Source: Mya arenaria
Taxonomy: Eukaryota; Mollusca; Bivalvia; Myida; Myidae
Length of the DNA stretch: 64,000 nt
NCBI RefSeq assembly: GCF_026914265.1
Contig: NC_069133.1
Span: 27,641,272 to 27,705,271, forward strand
Direction of reading: 5' to 3'
The position numbers and the translations under genes are program-made. Positions 50,171 to 61,032 of the stretch are shown here, in pieces. The notes beneath the pieces were generated by a model. It did no database searches. It had not been told where the DNA came from and worked only from the letters and a program-made list of their open reading frames with translations. Position 1 is the stretch's first letter; every line of letters begins with the position of its first letter.

Positions 50171-51055
50171 ACTTCGGTCCACGTAATGTTGTTATTAAGA
50201 AACGGAAAATATGATTTTTGTATAAATTAACTCACAATAATTACAACTTATGGTCTAAATTATTATAGAAAGTACGTTTTTATAATGAGTCGATTTGTAA
50301 TAATTAGCCGTTCCCATTTCCGCTCCCATTCCAAATCGACATGTGTTGTATGAATGTGGTTTTAGTGTTATATAGAAACACCAGTACTATGTCCTTTGTT
50401 AAGATAGTGTTGACACCTGTCGGATTTGCATATCTTTATATGCTATGGTTGATATAAAGGAACATTTTGAAAATACTTTATTGTTAATGTTTGTTATGGC
50501 TGAGATCTTTTTCATATGTTCCTAAGATGATTTTAGCAGCATTTTGTTCTTTATGGACACGGAAAATGTGTCCCAATTTTTACATTTGGATTTTCGCTAC
50601 AGTATTGAAGTCGTATGTATCAATACGCATTTTAATATTTGGTATTGGAATTTCTTATTAAATAGTATCTATGTTTTTAGCTTAAAAAATTTACAAATGA
50701 ACATGTTATTAACAGTTTATTGGTAAATGTTGGAGTACCGCCTCCGAACAGGCATTACAAAAACCAAGGATTTCACCGGGGGCTGAAACTAATGTTTGAG
50801 TACTTAACCGCACTTTTGTCCTACCATGCATATATAATAGCCTTTGAGGCAATACAGTGAACCTCGATTACTCGACCATCTCCACAGACAATTTTGTCTT
50901 CGGACAATAATGGCGATCTTCTTTTCAGGCTGACAACAGTATCACTTGATGCTTCAAAAAGAGCCTATAATATACATACATCGACAACCGGTCCCTTGCC
51001 TTCATCGTGGCGCATATGCACAGACGGCAAACATCAAAGCCCGCGGACACATCTG

Positions 51056-51253
51056 AAGAAAAAAATGTTTTAACGGTATACATTTCGTGGAATAATTGAA
51101 AAACATAATTATATTACACATAGTTTTTGCGGAGTTTCTCGATTCAACTATTTAAATAATAGTTGAATCGAGAAACTCCGCAAAAACTATGTGTAATATA
51201 ATTATGTTTTTCAATTATTCCACGAAATGTATACCGTTAAAACATTTTTTCTT
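51056..51253. repeat. Near-perfect palindrome, 97-bp arms, 5-base loop
   Basis: The left arm 51056-51152 and the right arm 51158-51253 are inverted copies, with a one-base length difference in an A/T run and the centre TAAAT. The paralogous region after g2 (29,335-29,450) contains only the left arm and then continues directly to TTAGGCGAGTTTGAGG. The right arm is thus a local inverted duplication. Confidence 0.85.
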
Positions 51254-51309
51254 ATTAGGCGAGTTTGAGGAAAAACGTTTAGACACGTTAGAACATATGC
51301 AACCGGAAC

Positions 51310-51920
51310 ACTCATGTACCCCCACCCCCCTACACCGGCAAACGAAGTTTGCGGGGGTATATTGGAGTCACCCTGTTGGTGGTCGTTTGGTCGGATTGTC
51401 AGTCCGATGTTTTTCCTTGTCCGGAACTTAACTTGAAAACTACTGGATGGAATTTATTTAAACTTCATATTATAGTAAAGAAAAATGAGATGAAGTGCAG
51501 TGTACAACACCCATAACTCTGTTTTTATTAGCTTACTATAGTTATTACCCTGTATTAGTTTTTCTTGTTCGGAGCATAACTTAAATACTACAAAAGTGAA
51601 TTTAAAAAAACAAACTTCATACGATGGTGGTAAAGCACAATGCGAGGAAGTGCAGTGTACAAGAACAAATTACAGAGTTATTGCCATTTGTCCGGAGCAT
51701 ATCTTGAAAACTACTGGTTGAATCAGTCTTCATACAATGGTAAAGCCTAGAGCTATTGCTCTTTGTTACGTTTCCTTGTCCGGAATAAAACTTGAAAACA
51801 AAAGAATGGAATTTAATTAAGCTTCATAGAATAGTAAAGGTAACTGAGAGGAAGTTCAGTGTACAAGACCAATCACTCTATAACAACAGAGAAATTGCTT
51901 TTTATTTTTTTTATTTTTCA
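51310..51920 (+). mobile_element. Pearl/HINE-like repeat, copy 3
   Basis: Matches the copy at 29,500: C-rich tract, CGAAGTTTGCGGGGGTATAT, GGTCGTTTGGTCGGATTGTC, then units with a TTGTCCGGA phrase near 51,418, 51,690 and 51,777. Its 3' part is shorter than in the other two copies, since the stretch ending GGAGGCATTCGAGGG is missing. Confidence 0.6.
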
Positions 51921-52824
51921 GCAGAGATCAATAACTGTGAATTTCCAGCTGTTTATAACAAGTGGTTAATCAATCGAGATGATGACTCAAATTAAGCCGT
52001 AAGTACTGTTTATATCATTTATGCGAGAGTTTACAAATGAGAACACATCCGCAATGTTTAATTTGTGCAACTTTACTGCATCTCATTTACAATCAACGTG
52101 ATTTGATCGTCTTTCAGTGATGAGAAAACAACTATCACGCTGTAAATTGAGTATGTCATGTAATAAATATAGCAACTGTTTTGTGGTATTGCCAACACTC
52201 ATTTTCAGTTAGAATTAACTTCCTTATATCCTTTCATAAATAGCAGAACATCGAGTCGGCGGATCACAGTAAAGAAAAACTCACGCTTTTAGTTTAATGA
52301 TATTTTATTGTTCCTTTTTGTAAATCATAATGACATACAAATTTAACATAAACTTGAAAACAAAAAGAACGCAAGTGGGTTTGAACTACGTTACAACAAC
52401 AAGTTTCATGACTTCCCGAATTTAATTATGAGGAAAATGTTTAAAGACACAATTGTTCATCATTTATTTACAAACGTTTCAAGTAAATTGCTTGAAGCAG
52501 ATGACATGTTTGAGTGTAATAATACACCTCAAAATAGGTGCATGATGTGATGTCCTTGTGAATCATGAGTAGGATGTAAAGCGACATTACATCGGAATGT
52601 TCATAACAAGCCTGTTTTATTTCATTATGATACGTTTATCAATACCAAAATCATTGGATTAATGTGTTACGCATATTTTGTAGGTTTGTAATATACGTCG
52701 TGGCAAGTTTTACCATTTAATACGGGATACTGATGGAGTAGAAATCATAAACAGACACAAGTTTAAATTGGTGAAGTGTAATAAATTTACTTTCCATATG
52801 TGTTAGCTATTGTGATTCTAAATC

Positions 52825-53358
52825 ATGGACTACCTTACTATAGATGAAGAACAAGGACAGGAGAAACTGATGAATCAACACTCAGAAAACAGTTTCCTAT
52901 CGAGTAACAATGAGTTGACCATTACAAGGGTTGATGGACAAAGATATTCAACCACACTGTTCAGGCCGACTGACAACCATCACATGGACATAGTGGTCAC
53001 ACAAGGCACTTATCGGGACTCACTCGACAATACCCTGGTTACACCCTCTCCAAAGAAAAGGAAAACAGTCAAGGGAAGGATACTCTCCAACCTTGCCAAA
53101 GCATTTGTTGCGTTGGTTCTGATTTTACTGCTAGCGATGATGTGTTTGGTAATTGCAAGTGTTGTACATGGCGCGCCACTCTCTCGTAGCACGGCGACAT
53201 TACAAGACAGTGCTAATAATAGTAACTTCGATCACGTCGACGTGCATTACATTAACAACGATACGATGCAGGACAACTTCACGTCTGATTATAACAATGT
53301 CAACCATACCTATTTCGTTCATTCTGCAACCACTTTGACTGTACCTTTGTTTTCATGA
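52825..53358 (+). CDS. g7: type II single-pass membrane protein (class I)
   Basis: 177 codons, nearly the same as g1, with the differences mainly in the outer part. Hydrophilic N-terminus, TPSPKKRKTVKGR, one helix near 93-114, and an outer part with sequons at N131 (NNS), N145 (NDT), N151 (NFT) and N160 (NHT). Compared with g1 the NFT sequon replaces DFT. An in-frame TAA lies six bases before ATG. YAG is at 52805-52806. The predicted donor GTAAGT at 51999 gives an intron of about 0.8 kb, without the element that lengthens this region in g1. AATAAA lies at 53842. This is the cleanest representative of class I. Function unknown. Confidence 0.8.
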   Translation: MDYLTIDEEQGQEKLMNQHSENSFLSSNNELTITRVDGQRYSTTLFRPTDNHHMDIVVTQGTYRDSLDNTLVTPSPKKRKTVKGRILSNLAKAFVALVLILLLAMMCLVIASVVHGAPLSRSTATLQDSANNSNFDHVDVHYINNDTMQDNFTSDYNNVNHTYFVHSATTLTVPLFS

Positions 53359-55260
53359 CGCCAACTTTAACTTAGAACATTTACTGAAATATTAAATCAG
53401 GGAAACGTAATTTTGTAAGCAACATGGTCGATAAGAATGGTCCCAGGCAATTCCCGATGCTGTCTCGAATAATATTTCAACATTGCGGAATAAGAGAAAT
53501 CTAAAACAAAATGGTTTGAAGACATTTGAAGATCGTTGCTCTAAATTCGAAGAAGTAATATGATGTTAAACATAGCAATTGTCTTAGCATACTTCATTAC
53601 GCTGGCAAGAGGACTGTGTGTTAATATTCATGAAAACAAACTTCCCTGCTACCTGATAGCACGAAGGACAAATGCTTAAGTTAGTTAACATGTAACTATT
53701 ACGAAACATCTCCATGACCAATCGGATTAAGAGTATCGAAAAGTCATTTATCTTTTTTTATGTATTTTCGATGTTTTCTTATATTAATTTTGTAATAACT
53801 TACTTTATGGAGACATTTTGTTTCTAAACTAATTTCTTCTCAATAAACATATTAAAAAAAATTCAGACTTATTGTCTAGAAGTTAGTAGCAAATGGACCC
53901 TTCGAAATGATGGAAAGAAATATTTCCATGAAAATACTTAAAAAGAAAACAATAATCGACATCTTGTAAGCTCTCACTTAAAATAAATTTTGCCTAATAT
54001 GTTTGTGTCTGTATTCTTATTGTGATAAAATCAATCGTTGAAGTATTGTATGGCTTACTTTTTTCTTGATTACTTTGTTTGTTTGTTTTAAGGTTGTATT
54101 TTTGTAATAAATATGTTATAAAGTCATTATTTTGAGGTAACATTTTACCCCGGCATGAATATATTTTTCGTTAGATTATGTTCGTTTGTCTGATTTTATA
54201 TATGCCTTTAAAAGTTAGTAACTTTCAGTCAATGCATCATGTTTAGACCTATTATATTCAATCAATTCATTTATTGTTCAATTACGAATGCCACTTTACT
54301 TTACGCCAGACTTTTTATCTAATTGATGGTGCGTGACGCAAACTACATTAAAGGGACTCTGTCATAGGTCGCAAATAATATTTGCTGATGAAAATGTTTT
54401 CCTGGTCAAAGTTCAAGTATAGCAAATAGAAAGTAAAAGTGAAACTAACTACTTAAGTAACTAAACATTAGTAATCTTTCAAACTCTTGAACTTCGTTAT
54501 CAATACGATTAAAAACATAATATCAATTTCAATTCCATAATGATTCGAAACGGGTTTTCCGTTCAGTTTGCAGAAATATTTGTATTTAAATTAAATATTT
54601 TTGATTTCATCAATTTTAAGTGTTTACGCGTACAATCCACAATAGCGACGATGACAACTTTTACACTGACAATATATAACATTAAGATCAAATTTGAAAG
54701 TGACTACTCAGTGTTATACGAGTTGTTTTTTCTTGTTTTTGAACACCTGCCAGTTATAATCAAAGCATGGCTATAAACAACACCACACTAAACATGACAG
54801 CACAATGTAGCGTGCATATTTGAACTTAAATGCTTGTATTATCAATTTCTGAAAGTTTTTTTAACAAGAAGATGATGGAACGTTGAATTGTTTGTTAATA
54901 TTTGAAATATGGGGACGTATTTGCTAAGAAAGAGAAGAGAAACAAGTAGTCACATCGCAAACAAACAACGTGTAGGAGTTGCACGTTTCATTAGGCAAGA
55001 ACGTATCTCATACCGTCTCACTTATTGTTATCTTCAAGCTTTTTAGTGCTTTACACTATAATGTTGCATCCGTACCTGTTAATGGTTATAATATTGTACA
55101 CTCTGCCAATACTCTAATTTCTTTTATCGAGTCTTTCAAATTGTACAGTTGTTAAGCCAGACCTAGCAAATTGAGTTCGTTAATAATGATAATAAACCAT
55201 CATACACGAGCTTAAACAGATGTTCTCATTGCCATATTTTCATTTTCTTTTCAATACGAT

Positions 55261-55261
<1 letters not shown>

Positions 55262-55327
<66 letters not shown>

Positions 55328-56555
55328 TCTTTATTAAGAGAAGGTATAAACACATTATGACATAATTACAGGTTCAACCATAACAACATTATATTTACAA
55401 TGTGGCATTCTATGAAGAAAAACAAACAAACAAAAACAAAATGCATTTGGTAAATCATAAAACATCTGCATCGCACTTATACATTCCAATACAAGAACTT
55501 TTAATGTTTTGAATATAATTATTCTATACAAATCATGTTTAATTAACATAACAATTATTTCAATATACATCATGTACACGCCGACAGACACTCAATAAAA
55601 CACAACAATTTATAAAACAACAGTTATTTCAATCTTTAAGATAATGAAAAGATGATATACCTTTTTGAAACTAACCCTATGCACATTTCAAGAGGTGCAC
55701 TTTATAATTATGCTTAAATGTGTTTAACTATTTTGCATTTCGTATTTCATCCGGAATAGTATTCCAAACTTTTATACTGTAGTACGAAACGAAATCCATG
55801 AAATAGTTAGTTCGCGGTGTTTGTATCAAAACTAAATGTTGTTTTGAAGTTGATCTTAGAGAATAGTGTTCATTATTTGCAAAGATTAGCAATTCAGACA
55901 TATACCTCGGAGCCTTTCCATTAAGGGTATTATAGACAAGGGTTGCACAGTGATATTTACACCTGTCTGTAAACGTTAGTCACTGAAGTTCTTGTAACAA
56001 TCCGTTTGAAGATGATCCTTTAGGAATTTTAAGAATGATTTTTGCAGCCATATTTTGCAAGGATTTAACTTTATGTAAGTAACTTGAGTTTCCTTTGCCC
56101 CAAATATGACAACAATAATCTAAAATTAGAAGGATATATGCATTGTAAAACAAACGTTTCATTTCATCATTGAGGTAGAACAATAGACGTTTCAAAAGTG
56201 AGATTTTACAGTTGATTCTTTTGCAAACAATTTCTATTTGCGGACGCCATTTTAGATTATTATCAATATAGATTCCAAGTAGTTTTTGCACAGTCACATT
56301 TTCTAATGCTGTTCCATCGATTGTAATATTTAATTTACTAACTTATTTTGTTTTATATATAGTTCCGATAACCATACACTTGGATTTAGTTGGATGCAAT
56401 GACATGTTATTTATTTGGCACCAATCGACAACGAGATTAAGATGTCGTTGTAGTTTACTTTCAATGATGTTTACATTACTACCGGTTTCATGCAAAGCAA
56501 GCCAGACTGTATGTTTCCGACTTTAACTAATTGTTTTCTATTAGATAAGTTTTCT
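55262..56555 (-). mobile_element. 5'-truncated jockey/CR1-like retrotransposon insertion
   Basis: Homology with the g1-g2 spacer stops at CAATACGAT (55,260) and resumes at ATTCTTTTATGTAAACG (56,556); the site near 19,062 is empty. The minus-strand element ends in a long (TAT)n/(ATT)n microsatellite (55,262-55,327), a common 3' tail of jockey/CR1/L2-type elements, preceded by an AATAAAG-like stretch. No clear target duplication is visible. Confidence 0.85.
55728..56515 (-). pseudogene. RT C-terminal part of the jockey-like insertion
   Basis: One frame runs from shortly after the RT YADD region to a TAG near 55,728. Recognisable parts are ETGSNVNIIESKLQRHLN, VDWCQINNMSLHPTKSKCMV, KLLGIYIDNNLKW, FYNAYILLILDYCCHIWG, KSLQNMAAKIIL and KVWNTIPDEIRNAK. 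These are the thumb/connection and C-terminal blocks of jockey/CR1-type reverse transcriptases. Two in-frame stops interrupt it: TAA near 56,341 and TGA at 55,980-55,982 in place of a conserved Trp. The upstream endonuclease and most of the RT are missing. Confidence 0.85.
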
Positions 56556-57054
56556 ATTCTTTTATGTAAACGTTCCGGTCTGCTCAGTAACAACATAGCA
56601 CATTGAGTTCGTATAGAAAAAAGGATCAATGATTAAACAGCATCATAAACAAGCTTACATTATGTTTAGTTATAGTTTTTACCGATTTAAAATCACACAG
56701 ATTTCACAAATCCATCATACCTTTCATATTTTTCCATTCCTTCAAATGTGTGTATGTTTTAATTATGTCACAACATCTGATCAAAATACATTTACTACGT
56801 CCATTAAGAGTTTCACAATCTGTTAAAGATCAAAGGAAAACGAAATTGGATTTTTTCATGAACTTTTATTTTTAAATGTTAGTGATTCTGAATTTTATTA
56901 CTTTTTTGACATAGCAAAATCATAAACTTGTGAAGTAAAACTGTGTTGTTTTTTTGTTACCAGAAATGAGTTGATTTATAAAAAGACCTGTTGCGTTATA
57001 ATACTTTACTCAGTAACTTAGATAACGTCTGCATCGCTGTCATAAATCTTAGTA

Positions 57055-57690
57055 AGACTTACTAGATTTGTTGAAGGAATTGAAATCCTTAATAAAATTC
57101 ATGCAGTATTTAGAAAAAGAACATAGTACTGTTGATAGCATCTGTGTGCTTCATATGCTGCACCATATTATAAGAGAAAGCAGTCTAACCTGTTTTGTGC
57201 TTTTATAGATGCAAAGAAAACCTTTTACCCTGTTTAGCGTGAAGGCTTCTGGTCAAAACATTTTAAATATAATGTTGAAGGATTTAATTTAAATCATCAA
57301 GAATATGAACCAACATATTTAGTGTTGTCTAATGGTAAACAATAGTCCTTCTAATTTTTTTTCTACGGACGAGGTTAACGTCAATGTGAAAATATGTCAT
57401 CTGTGCTGTGTTCCCTTTCTCTTATTGATTTGTAGAATTAAACGTAAATTGAATAAAAAATATCTCAGTGTTAGTTTGGACGATGATATCTAAATATTTA
57501 GGGGCGGTTTTTCAAATCAAAGAAGAATTGTAAATCCCTAATAGTATAATATTGGTCAAGCAAGAAAAACCTAAGTTAACCTGTTGAAATAAGAAACATA
57601 GATTTACCACTTGATTGTTACTGAAACATTTTTACAATACTGATGCATCAATTATGTTGAATCCTTATGAGGTAAGGCGCTTTCGGTAAT
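57055..57690 (+). pseudogene. Decayed reverse-transcriptase relic in A-type spacer 4
   Basis: Best-preserved motif A of all relics. HAVFRKRT, then STVDSICVLHMLHHII (shift), then LFCAFIDAKKTFYPV (shift), REGFWSKHFKYNVEGF and IIKNM. A GQCENMSSVLCS-like stretch matches the RQGENLSP..FS block near 57,375. It is the same relic as at 19,560 and belongs to a different family from the insertion at 55,262. Confidence 0.75.
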
Positions 57691-57718
57691 ATTTGGAGAA
57701 CAAATAGGTTCATGCAAG

Positions 57719-57719
<1 letters not shown>

Positions 57720-57803
<84 letters not shown>

Positions 57804-57810
57804 TATATAC
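57720..57810. repeat. Expanded (AT)n microsatellite
   Basis: About 90 bases of alternating AT between CAAGCA and ATTGCTCATTTAG. The same position in the g1-g2 spacer (20,210-20,227) has about seven repeats, so the tract lengthened after duplication. The 57652-57867 minus-strand frame (Tyr/Ile repeats) is an artefact of it. Confidence 0.9.
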
Positions 57811-58451
57811 ATATTGCTCATTTAGCCATTCCCGTACACCAGAATGATAATTTTTAACCATAGTCAAACTTCTGATATATACTAATTATAGGGCCGCGCG
57901 TAAACAATTATGTTAAATTAAGCTCCATTTGAATGCGCAAGAATTATCATAAAATTATTGACTAATGAATCACGATCATACATGCATGAAATGAACAATG
58001 CTCTACTGATGAGTTTGTACTTAATATATATTCACTAGTGTTTAATGGAAAAAAGCAATCATATACCGTGTTTATTTATATTTTGGACAACTTTTTAAAA
58101 AAAAGATTTACATGGCCATTTTAACTTATTTACTTAAATATTCGGTAAGATTATAAAATATTCATGTTTGTTTTTATTAAATCCGAAAACTTCATAAATG
58201 ACAAGAAAACTACATCAAATATGTATAGGGATTGTCGAGTTGGCCTGACCTTTTCATGTAACGTCGCTAAGTACACTAGTACAGCAATATATCAAAATCA
58301 TGGTGATTGAACGTTCCCGAACGATGAACAATTGGAGATAAAACTAAACTGTCTAATACCATATTACTATTCAATGGGAACTACAAAGGCATGCCCATTA
58401 ATATCCACATTAACAACACTATCATGATTAAAGGAAAAAACCTACTAGACA

Positions 58452-58682
58452 ATGACTGAGAGATATATAATGTATAAACAAAACAAACAGACCACTAATC
58501 AACGTATATTTATTGATAAAATCTTAAGAAAACGCCTTGCAACGATCAGAAAAACTGGTTTAAACAAGTTTATGAGTACTCATATTCGCATGTGTCCCAA
58601 AACATCTCAACAAATTAGCACGCTGGTTATTGGTAAATATTGGGGTACAGCTTTTGAACGGAAAATGAAAACGTCAAGGTAA
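58452..58682 (+). other. Short conserved frame, third spacer copy (76 codons)
   Basis: Counterpart of 20856 and 34064, with the product starting MTERYIMYKQNKQTTNQ. Same length and stop as the first copy. See the first copy for the balance of silent and amino-acid changes; coding status is unproven. Confidence 0.25.
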
Positions 58683-60504
58683 TCACTGGTGGCTTAAACT
58701 AGTCCCCCGACATATGTCAATAATAGCTTTTAAGACAAATCAGTTGACCAGGATAGCTCAACACGTTTCACATTCGAACTATTGTCAAAACGACAACCGC
58801 CGAGACCAATTTGCGATACCAAAACGTTATCTAGACCTCTGAGGTCAAACCCTTTAATACTGTACACTTTACTAACAACCGCACCTTGAAACAGACAACG
58901 AAATCCGATATAGAAGTGCAAAATGAGGGGGCAAAATGTCATCTGCTTGCTGGTTTTGTAAGAGTTTATCAAGTTTACCCGCGTCAATATGGCTGCATTA
59001 TTTGGCATGCGTATGTCGCATTACTTTTGCGGCTTAAAATTAAAATTTGCTGCCGAGGGAGGAGATTTACTTCTTACACGTGAAATTAAATCCCTACTCC
59101 AATGGAAAATCGACGAAATGATATCTGAGTGATTCAACAGTGCGAACAATCCATAAAGAAGGAGGCAAATTCCTAACAGTCTGACAACGGTTTCATTTGA
59201 TGCTGCATAAACTTCCGATAATACACTTATGTAGAGACCACCTGGTCGTGTCCTTCACCTTATTCCCGGCGTACATGCACCGACCTTATACCTCAAGGGC
59301 AGTAATTAACAAAACCCGAGGAAAAACATTATGTTAAATAACATTATTTGCAATCGGAACACTCTCTGTTATTATCAAAAAATGTCATAACATTACGTAT
59401 CGCTTTGCCTCAAATAATACAACCCAGCTTTCCTGACTGAATAAAGCAAAACCAATACATATAAAATATTATTCTACCAGGATGCTCAAATCATTTCAGC
59501 GGATGAGTTGAATTAAAGGTGAGTGGCCTAACAACCGAATACTTTCAGTGCAGTGATCAATAAATGTGCATTTCGTTATGTTTCAGTTTAATCTACCTGT
59601 TGTTAACAAGTGGTTATTGAATCGAGATTACAACTAAATATAAAGCCGTAAGTACTGTTTATATGTGTTATGCGAGAGGTTTTTTGTTTGTTACTAAGAC
59701 ATTAGACGTGTTAAAACTTATTGTCTGCAGGTGAAGGCAAAAATCATAAATTTTCAATGTTTGCCACATAATTTTATGATTCGTTCTAGTTTACTGAACG
59801 TGTTTTGATATTCTAACATCGATGGGAAAACAATCGTTGTCACAAAATAGATAATGTACGCTAAGACACGTACGTGAATACGGGCCCTGTTCTGCAATGT
59901 CAAAGGTTATCAGACGGTTTGTGATGTTTCTTTGTACAAAGGAATGGTAAACACTTTTTTTCTTTGAATACTTAGCAAAATATTGGGTCAGCGGGTCAGA
60001 ATCACGACCCCTCCCCCGCTTTTTAATATAATCATGTTTTATTGTTTCTTTTTGTAAACATCAAGATATGAAAGTTAGACATACATTTACTTTGAAATGA
60101 CTTAAAGAATACATATAGCTTAGGATAGAAAAACTTACAACATAAGTTTCAAAACTTCCCTATTTAAATTATCATGACTACTAATGTATATCATTAATTT
60201 TCAGAATTTAAAGTTAATTGCTTTAAAAGCACGTACCGTTTTTGAGTATAATAATACACCTGAAATCAGATGCATGATGTTATGACTTTGTGAATCATGA
60301 GTAGGAAAACGACTGTTCAGGACAACATTCTTAACAAGTATTTATAAATGATAAGTTTAATGCTTCATCCTTTATTTGAATTCTTTTACGCATATATTCC
60401 AGGTGGGGAGTTAGTAATGGGAGGAAGTCATAAACAGACACTGCTAAATTGGTGAAGTGTATTAATTTACTTTCCATATCGGTCAGTTATTGTGATTCCC
60501 AGTC

Positions 60505-61032
60505 ATGGACTACCTTACCTTAGATGAAGAACAAGGACATGAGAAACTGATCGATCAACACTCAGAAAACTGTTTCCTCTCCAGTAACAATGAGTTGACC
60601 ATTACAAGGATTGATGGACAAAGATATTCAACCACACTGTTCAGGCCGACTGACGACCATCACATGGACATAGTGGTCACACAAGGCACTTATCGTGACT
60701 CACCCGACAATATCCTGGTAACACCCTCTCCAAAGAAAAAGAAAACAGTCAAGGGACGGATACTCTCCAACCTTGCCAAAGCATTTGTTGTGTTGATTCT
60801 GATTTTACTGCTAGCGATGATGTGTATGGTAATTGCAAGTGTTGTACATAGGGTTTCTCATGGTGCGGCAACATTACAGCACGCCGCTAATAATATCAAC
60901 TTCGATCACGTCGACGTGCATTACGTTAACAACGATACGATGCTGGGCAACTTCACGTCTGGTTACTACATTGTCAACCATACCTCTTCCATACTTTCTG
61001 CATCCACTGTTACTGTACGCTTGTTTCCATGA
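60505..61032 (+). CDS. g8: type II single-pass membrane protein (class III)
   Basis: 175 codons. MDYLTLDEEQ start, TPSPKKKKTVKGR, helix near residues 93-114, then a shorter junction (HRVSHGAA) and an outer part with NDT, NFT and NHT sequons. It is the only undamaged class III copy. Start: ATG follows YAG (60485-60486) by 19 bases, with A or G at -3 and G at +4 as in the paralogues. A second YAG at 60401-60402 (CATATATTCCAG) is also conserved in class I. GTAAGT at 59648 is the likely donor. AATAAA occurs at 61377. Changes relative to class I cluster after the helix. Function unknown. Confidence 0.8.
   Translation: MDYLTLDEEQGHEKLIDQHSENCFLSSNNELTITRIDGQRYSTTLFRPTDDHHMDIVVTQGTYRDSPDNILVTPSPKKKKTVKGRILSNLAKAFVVLILILLLAMMCMVIASVVHRVSHGAATLQHAANNINFDHVDVHYVNNDTMLGNFTSGYYIVNHTSSILSASTVTVRLFP

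Larger units (their letters stand above)
44812..52824. repeat. B-type spacer 2 (g6-g7)
   Basis: Colinear with 23,238-31,290. It differs by lacking the two g2-specific insertions, by gaining the pearl-like element at 47,471-49,446 and by an inverted duplication at 51,056-51,253. An (AT)n tract occurs near 46,497-46,528. Splice-donor block of g7: GT at 51999-52000. No gene was found. Confidence 0.7.
53359..60504. repeat. A-type spacer 4 (g7-g8)
   Basis: Colinear with 17,117-22,703. It carries a jockey-like insertion (55,262-56,555) and an expanded (AT)n tract (57,720-57,810). Landmarks: conserved block 54,880-55,170, RT relic 57,055-57,690, short conserved frame 58452-58682, splice-donor block of g8 with GT at 59648-59649. 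Confidence 0.75.

Noticed and set aside
57652..57867. Minus-strand frame with long Tyr-Ile repeat
   Set aside because: Translation of the (AT)n tract.
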